Shown here: positions 41,032 through 44,753 of the stretch, one piece after another | Position numbering within the stretch: the first letter of the stretch is position 1 | How the letters are laid out: the number at the start of each line of letters is the position of its first letter | Source: a bacterium | GTDB lineage: Bacteria; Bacillota_I; Bacilli_A; Mycoplasmatales; Mycoplasmoidaceae | Reading direction: 5' to 3' | Length of the DNA: 44,753 nt | Assembly (NCBI GenBank): GCA_017633835.1 | Contig: JAGBOP010000011.1 | Location: 1-44,753, forward strand | Program-made: the position numbers and the translations under genes | Notes under the pieces: generated by a model | What the model saw: the letters and a program-made list of their open reading frames with translations, nothing else | What the model was told of the DNA's origin: nothing | Database searches by the model: none

Positions 41032-41912
41032 TGAATCAAACCAAAAAATCAGCGATTACCAACGCTGATAAATTATTACAAGATGCTTTGATTCACAATT
41101 ATGCAATCGCTCATATTAACGCCAATAATCTTGAATGAATTAAAACCATCATTGAAGTAGCAAATGAAACTAAAACTCCAATCATGATTGGATTTTCTCC
41201 TAATGCTATTAAATACATGGGGGGTTTTAAATGCTGCGTTGATATGTGCTACGATCTTAGTGCTGAAATAAATAACAATAATATTCCAATTGTTATTCAT
41301 CTAGACCATGGTAGTTATGATGATTGCTTAAAGGCAATTGATGCTGGATTTACATCCGTGATGTTTGATGGTAGTAAATTACCTTTTAGTGAAAATTTTG
41401 CTAAAAGTCAAGCAGTGATTAAACTATGCAAAACTAAAAATGTAAGCGTAGAACTTGAACTAGGTAAAATCGGAGCTGACCAAAAGAATGGGGAATTAGC
41501 TGACATTGAAGAATGCAAGCAATTTGCTCAATTAATTCCTAATTCATTAGCAGTGGGAATTGGTAATATTCATGGTATTTATCCAACTAATTGACAAGGA
41601 TTGAATTTTGAATTATTAGCAAAGATTCACCAAACATTACCATTTTTGCCATTGGTATTGCATGGAGGAACTGGAATTGATAATATGCAAATTACTAAAG
41701 CAATTAATTTAGGAATTTGTAAAATTAATATTAATACAGAATGTCAACTTGCCTTCCAAAAAGCATTACGTCAATACTTTACTGACCAAAAGGATTTAGA
41801 TGTTGCTAAGAAAGGGTATGATCCTCGTAAAATCATTGGATATGGCATGTTAGCAGTTAAGCAAACTATTATTGATAAATTAATTCTTTTTAAATGCTAT
41901 GGAGTAAATTAA
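41031..41912 (+). CDS. fba: Class II fructose-1,6-bisphosphate aldolase
   Basis: Fba splits fructose-1,6-bisphosphate into two triose phosphates. The 293-residue zinc-dependent enzyme has the H-L-D-H-G motif near residue 88, V-E-L-E-L-G-K-I-G near 144, G-I-G-N-I-H-G near 180, and L-H-G-G-T-G near 212, giving the zinc-binding histidines, with N-I-N-T-E following. The E-L-E-L-G form replaces the usual E-A-E-L-G. One TGA Trp follows H-G-I-Y-P-T-N. It is coupled to rpoE and ends one base before ychF. Confidence 0.95.
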
Positions 41913-41913
41913 G

Positions 41914-43011
41914 ATGGGATTTTCAACCGGAATTGTTGGTTTACCCAATGTTGGCAAATCAACTTTATTTAGTGCAATTACCAATGTCCAAGCGGAAATT
42001 AGTAATTATGCCTTCACTACTATTGAACCAAATGTTGGAATTGTTGACTATTATGATAAAGATTTAGTTTTTCTTTCTGATTTGTATAAACCAAAACGCA
42101 CAATTTTCTCCCAATGTAAATTCATTGATATTGCGGGTTTAATTAAAGGAGCAAGTAAAGGAGAAGGACTTGGTAACAAGTTCTTACAAAACATCAAGGA
42201 TGTTGATGCAATTTGTGAAGTAGTGCGATGTTTTGATGACCCCGGTATTTTACGCACAGGGGCTGATCCAATTACTGATGTCCAAGTAATTAATTTGGAA
42301 CTTGTTTATGCTGACCTTGAATTAATGAATCTAAGAATTAGCAAGATTGCTAAAAAAGCTGAACACGATAAATCGGCTAAATTAGAATATGAACTTTGCA
42401 AAAAGATTAAAGGAGTTTTAGACCAAGAAAAATTTGCTAGTTCAATTCCTTACACTGAACAAGAAATGCCAATTCTTAAAACTTACAATTTACTAACCAT
42501 GAAACCAATGTTCTACGTAGCAAATGTTAATGACAGTGATTTGGAAGCACCAGAATTAAACAAGAATTATCAATTGCTAAAAGATTATCTTACTAAGAAT
42601 CAACCAAATGCTAAAGTGATTCCAATTTCTTGTCGCTATGAACTAGAATTATCCAAATTGCAAGAAGAAGAACGCATGATTATTCTTGATCACCCCGAAA
42701 AATATGAAAGTGGATTAAACCGGATTGTTGCTACTACTTATGAGGTATTACACTATTGAACATTCTATACAGTTGGTAAAGATGAAGTACGATCTTGATT
42801 ATTTAAACAAGGGATGGATGCTCAAGAATGTGCGGGATTAATTCACACTGATTTCATTGCTGGATTTATTAAAGCTGAAATCATGAAGTTTGCCGATCTT
42901 AAACAACTTGGTAGTGAACAAGCAGTGCAAAACGCTGGTAAGCTTTATATTGAAGGTCGTAAATACTTGATGTGCAATCAAGATATCGCTCATTTCTTAA
43001 TTAATAAGTAA
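41914..43011 (+). CDS. ychF: Redox/ribosome-associated ATPase YchF (OBG family)
   Basis: YchF is an OBG-like P-loop protein that prefers ATP and binds ribosomes. The 365-residue protein has G1 G-L-P-N-V-G-K-S-T near residue 8, F-T-T-I-E-P-N-V-G, and G3 [17 protein letters not shown]. The region around residue 200 has N-V-N-D-S-D, the non-canonical G4 that gives ATP preference in this family, followed by a C-terminal TGS-like domain ([12 protein letters not shown]). It lies between fba and dxr with gaps of 1 and 5 bases. Confidence 0.96.
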
Positions 43012-43016
43012 TTAAT

Positions 43017-44717
43017 ATGCTAAAAATAAGGCACAATCAAACCAAAAAGCAAATTCACCAAATCCAGTGGACAAATTATTTGTTTTTATTTTGCTTAATT
43101 GTTAGTTTTATCTTTGTATTAGTTGCAGTGTTATATAGTGGTAAAGTTAATGATGAATTTGCGAACGTAGTCATTTATAGTCAAACAAATGTTTATTATT
43201 TTAACAATGCTTTACAAATGGTGTTATATACCTTTAACCCGTTTGCTATAACTGCTACTATCTTTATTTCTATTCTTACTTTATTATTACTATATGAATG
43301 ATTTAGTAAAATCATTACTTCGTTATATTTAATTAAATTATATGGATTAAGAATCTTAATTGATAATCCATATTTAAATCAATTCCTTTGCTTCATGATT
43401 ATTTTCTACGGTGTTTTTTGAGCTACTATTTGTCCTAATTTTTATGATGTTAATAGTTCATTTACTTTTTATTGATTTAGTGGAAACATTGCTCATATTA
43501 ATGCCGGAGGCATTATTTATGTCATCTTTTTTATTCTGTTTAACTTATATATTGGTGCCATTACTTTAATCAGAGCAAATTCATCCTTAAAATATCGCAT
43601 TTTACACGGAAAACTAGCAATGAAAAAAGTTGTAATTTTTGGTATTACTGGTTCCATTGGTACCCAATGCTTACAAGTAATATCCAGTATGCATGAATCA
43701 ATTGCGGTGGTTGGTGCATCATTTGGCAAGAATGCTAAATTAATGCAAGAAATTATTAATAATAATCCAACCATTGCTAGTGTTTATTCTCCTCTTGATT
43801 CTAGTTTAAACACGGTCGATTCATATGAACAATTAATTAAAAAAGAACATCCTGATTTAATTATTAATGCTTTAGGTGGTTTAGCAGGCATTCCAATTAG
43901 TTTCATGGCCATTAATAACAACATTGAATTATTACTTGCAAATAAGGAAAGTCTTGTTTGTGCGGGTAATTTGTTAATGCAAAGAGTTAAAGAAACTAAT
44001 GGTAAAATTTGACCAATTGATAGTGAACATGCTTGCCTAAAAGCATTAGTTGATAAATACGAACCACAAAACATTAGCAAAATGTACATCACTTGTTCTG
44101 GTGGACCATTCTATAATGTTCCAAATGACCAATTAAGTGATGTTACAGTGCAAGAAGCATGTAATCATCCCACTTGGAAAATGGGACAAAAAATCTCCAT
44201 TGATTGTGCAACCTTAATGAATAAAGCCTTTGAAATAATCGAAGCTTATTGATTATTTGACCATGCGAAAGTAACTGCTGTATATCATCCACAAAGTATT
44301 GTGCACGCTTTTGCGACTTTAAACAATAATGCTACTGTGATGTACGAAGCATTACCAAGCATGTTACTTCCAATTCAATTGGCATTAAATCAATTTAACG
44401 TTAATAATGCTTTAATCAAAGCCTTAGACTTTAATGACTTAACTTTAACCTTTGGTAAGATTGATGAAAATAAATGACCAGCTTTAAAGTTAACAAAATT
44501 ATTTTTTGATGGATATGCAGATACTACTTTTGGCTTAATTATTACTGCATTAGATGAAATTGCGGTTAATAAATTCATTAACGGTACGTTACCATTTAAC
44601 CAAATTGTGCCCTTTATTTTTAGCAATTATAATAACTTTAAAATCACACCTTTAACTGACTATAGTCAAATTGAAACTATTCTTCAACAAATTAAAGAAA
44701 CTTTTAACAATGACTAA
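43017..44717 (+). CDS. dxr: Membrane domain fused in frame to 1-deoxy-D-xylulose-5-phosphate reductoisomerase
   Basis: The frame is open from 43017 to 44717 (566 residues) with TGA as Trp. Residues 1-201 form a membrane region with about four hydrophobic helices (near 20-42, 75-96, 120-138 and 165-187) and no motif I recognise. From Met202 (ATG at 43620) the protein is a complete Dxr of 365 residues: NADPH-binding I-T-G-S-I-G, A-N-K-E-S-L-V, metal-binding I-D-S-E-H, S-G-G-P-F, H-P-T-W-K-M-G-Q-K and N-K-A-F-E. Dxr converts DXP to MEP, and it is normally soluble. Translation from 43620 alone is possible, but no strong Shine-Dalgarno precedes it. Confidence 0.85.
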
Positions 44718-44753
44718 AACTGAACTTACGTGATTGAATAAAATACATCCTCT
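44710..44753 (+). CDS. Start of a further gene, cut by the window edge
   Basis: An ATG at 44710 overlaps the dxr end by 8 bases and opens the frame M-T-K-T-E-L-T-W-L-N-K-I-H-P, with one TGA Trp, to the window end. Too little is present to name it. Another MEP-pathway or membrane-biogenesis gene would fit the position, but this is a guess. Confidence 0.55.

Noticed and set aside
1..44753. CRISPR arrays, insertion sequences, prophage or integrases
   Set aside because: No spaced direct repeats, transposase or integrase motifs, or terminal inverted repeats were found; all coding regions are chromosomal core or membrane genes.

Overview
The window is AT-rich (roughly 30% GC) and uses genetic code 4: at least thirty conserved proteins read correctly only when TGA is tryptophan, and every gene end is TAA or TAG. 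With short spacers, overlapping genes, a YidC and lipoprotein of mycoplasma type and no sign of a cell wall, this points to a Mollicute. Two genes of the methylerythritol phosphate (MEP) isoprenoid route (ispE, dxr), plus gapN, recA and plsX/fakA, fit the pneumoniae-group side (Malacoplasma/Mycoplasmoides/Ureaplasma relatives). I cannot fix the species.

Layout. 1-136: end of tRNA-Lys(CUU) and tRNA-Leu(UAG). 213-2769: nagA-gapN. 2832-8001 (minus): a class I ribonucleotide reductase operon and a polytopic membrane protein of unknown role. 8225-9226: trpS. 9293-11371 (minus): recA and a lipoprotein. 11536-13634: pgi-rpe. 13640-13834 (minus): rpmB. 13984-22207 (plus): fakA-plsX-rnc-smc-ftsY-HAD-like gene. 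22329-25365: tatD and an enlarged MATE transporter. 25425-29907 (minus): mnmE, holB, tmk, galE and a family 2 glycosyltransferase. 29938-37116 (minus): gyrA, gyrB, dnaN, dnaA, transcribed in the order dnaA-dnaN-gyrB-gyrA. 37171-44753 (plus): rpmH-rnpA-yidC-rsmA-ispE-rpoE-fba-ychF-dxr and the first codons of one more gene.

The switch of strand between dnaA and rpmH is the classic replication-origin arrangement. No canonical TTATCCACA boxes were seen there. Instead the dnaA gene carries ten copies of a 9-mer with the core TATCGAC, six of them TTATCGAC, while I noticed only one further copy in the rest of the window. DnaA itself has an altered DNA-recognition signature, so a lineage-specific DnaA box is a plausible reading. 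Both flanks of dnaA-dnaN also carry perfect palindromes that place a TATAAT on each strand.

How the genes work together: DNA replication and topology (dnaA, dnaN, holB, gyrAB, smc, recA), dNTP supply (nrdAB, tmk), RNA processing and modification (rnc, rnpA, rsmA, mnmE), membrane-protein biogenesis (ftsY, yidC), fatty-acid activation for phospholipid (fakA, plsX), glycolysis and sugar metabolism (pgi, fba, gapN, rpe, nagA, galE) and isoprenoids (ispE, dxr).

Most of the window is core genome. The observations I consider most worth checking are the TATCGAC family in dnaA, an uninterrupted reading frame that joins a four-helix membrane domain to Dxr, a high-GC island covering most of yidC, the palindromic promoter modules near the origin, and the NrdAB-like reductase without nrdI.
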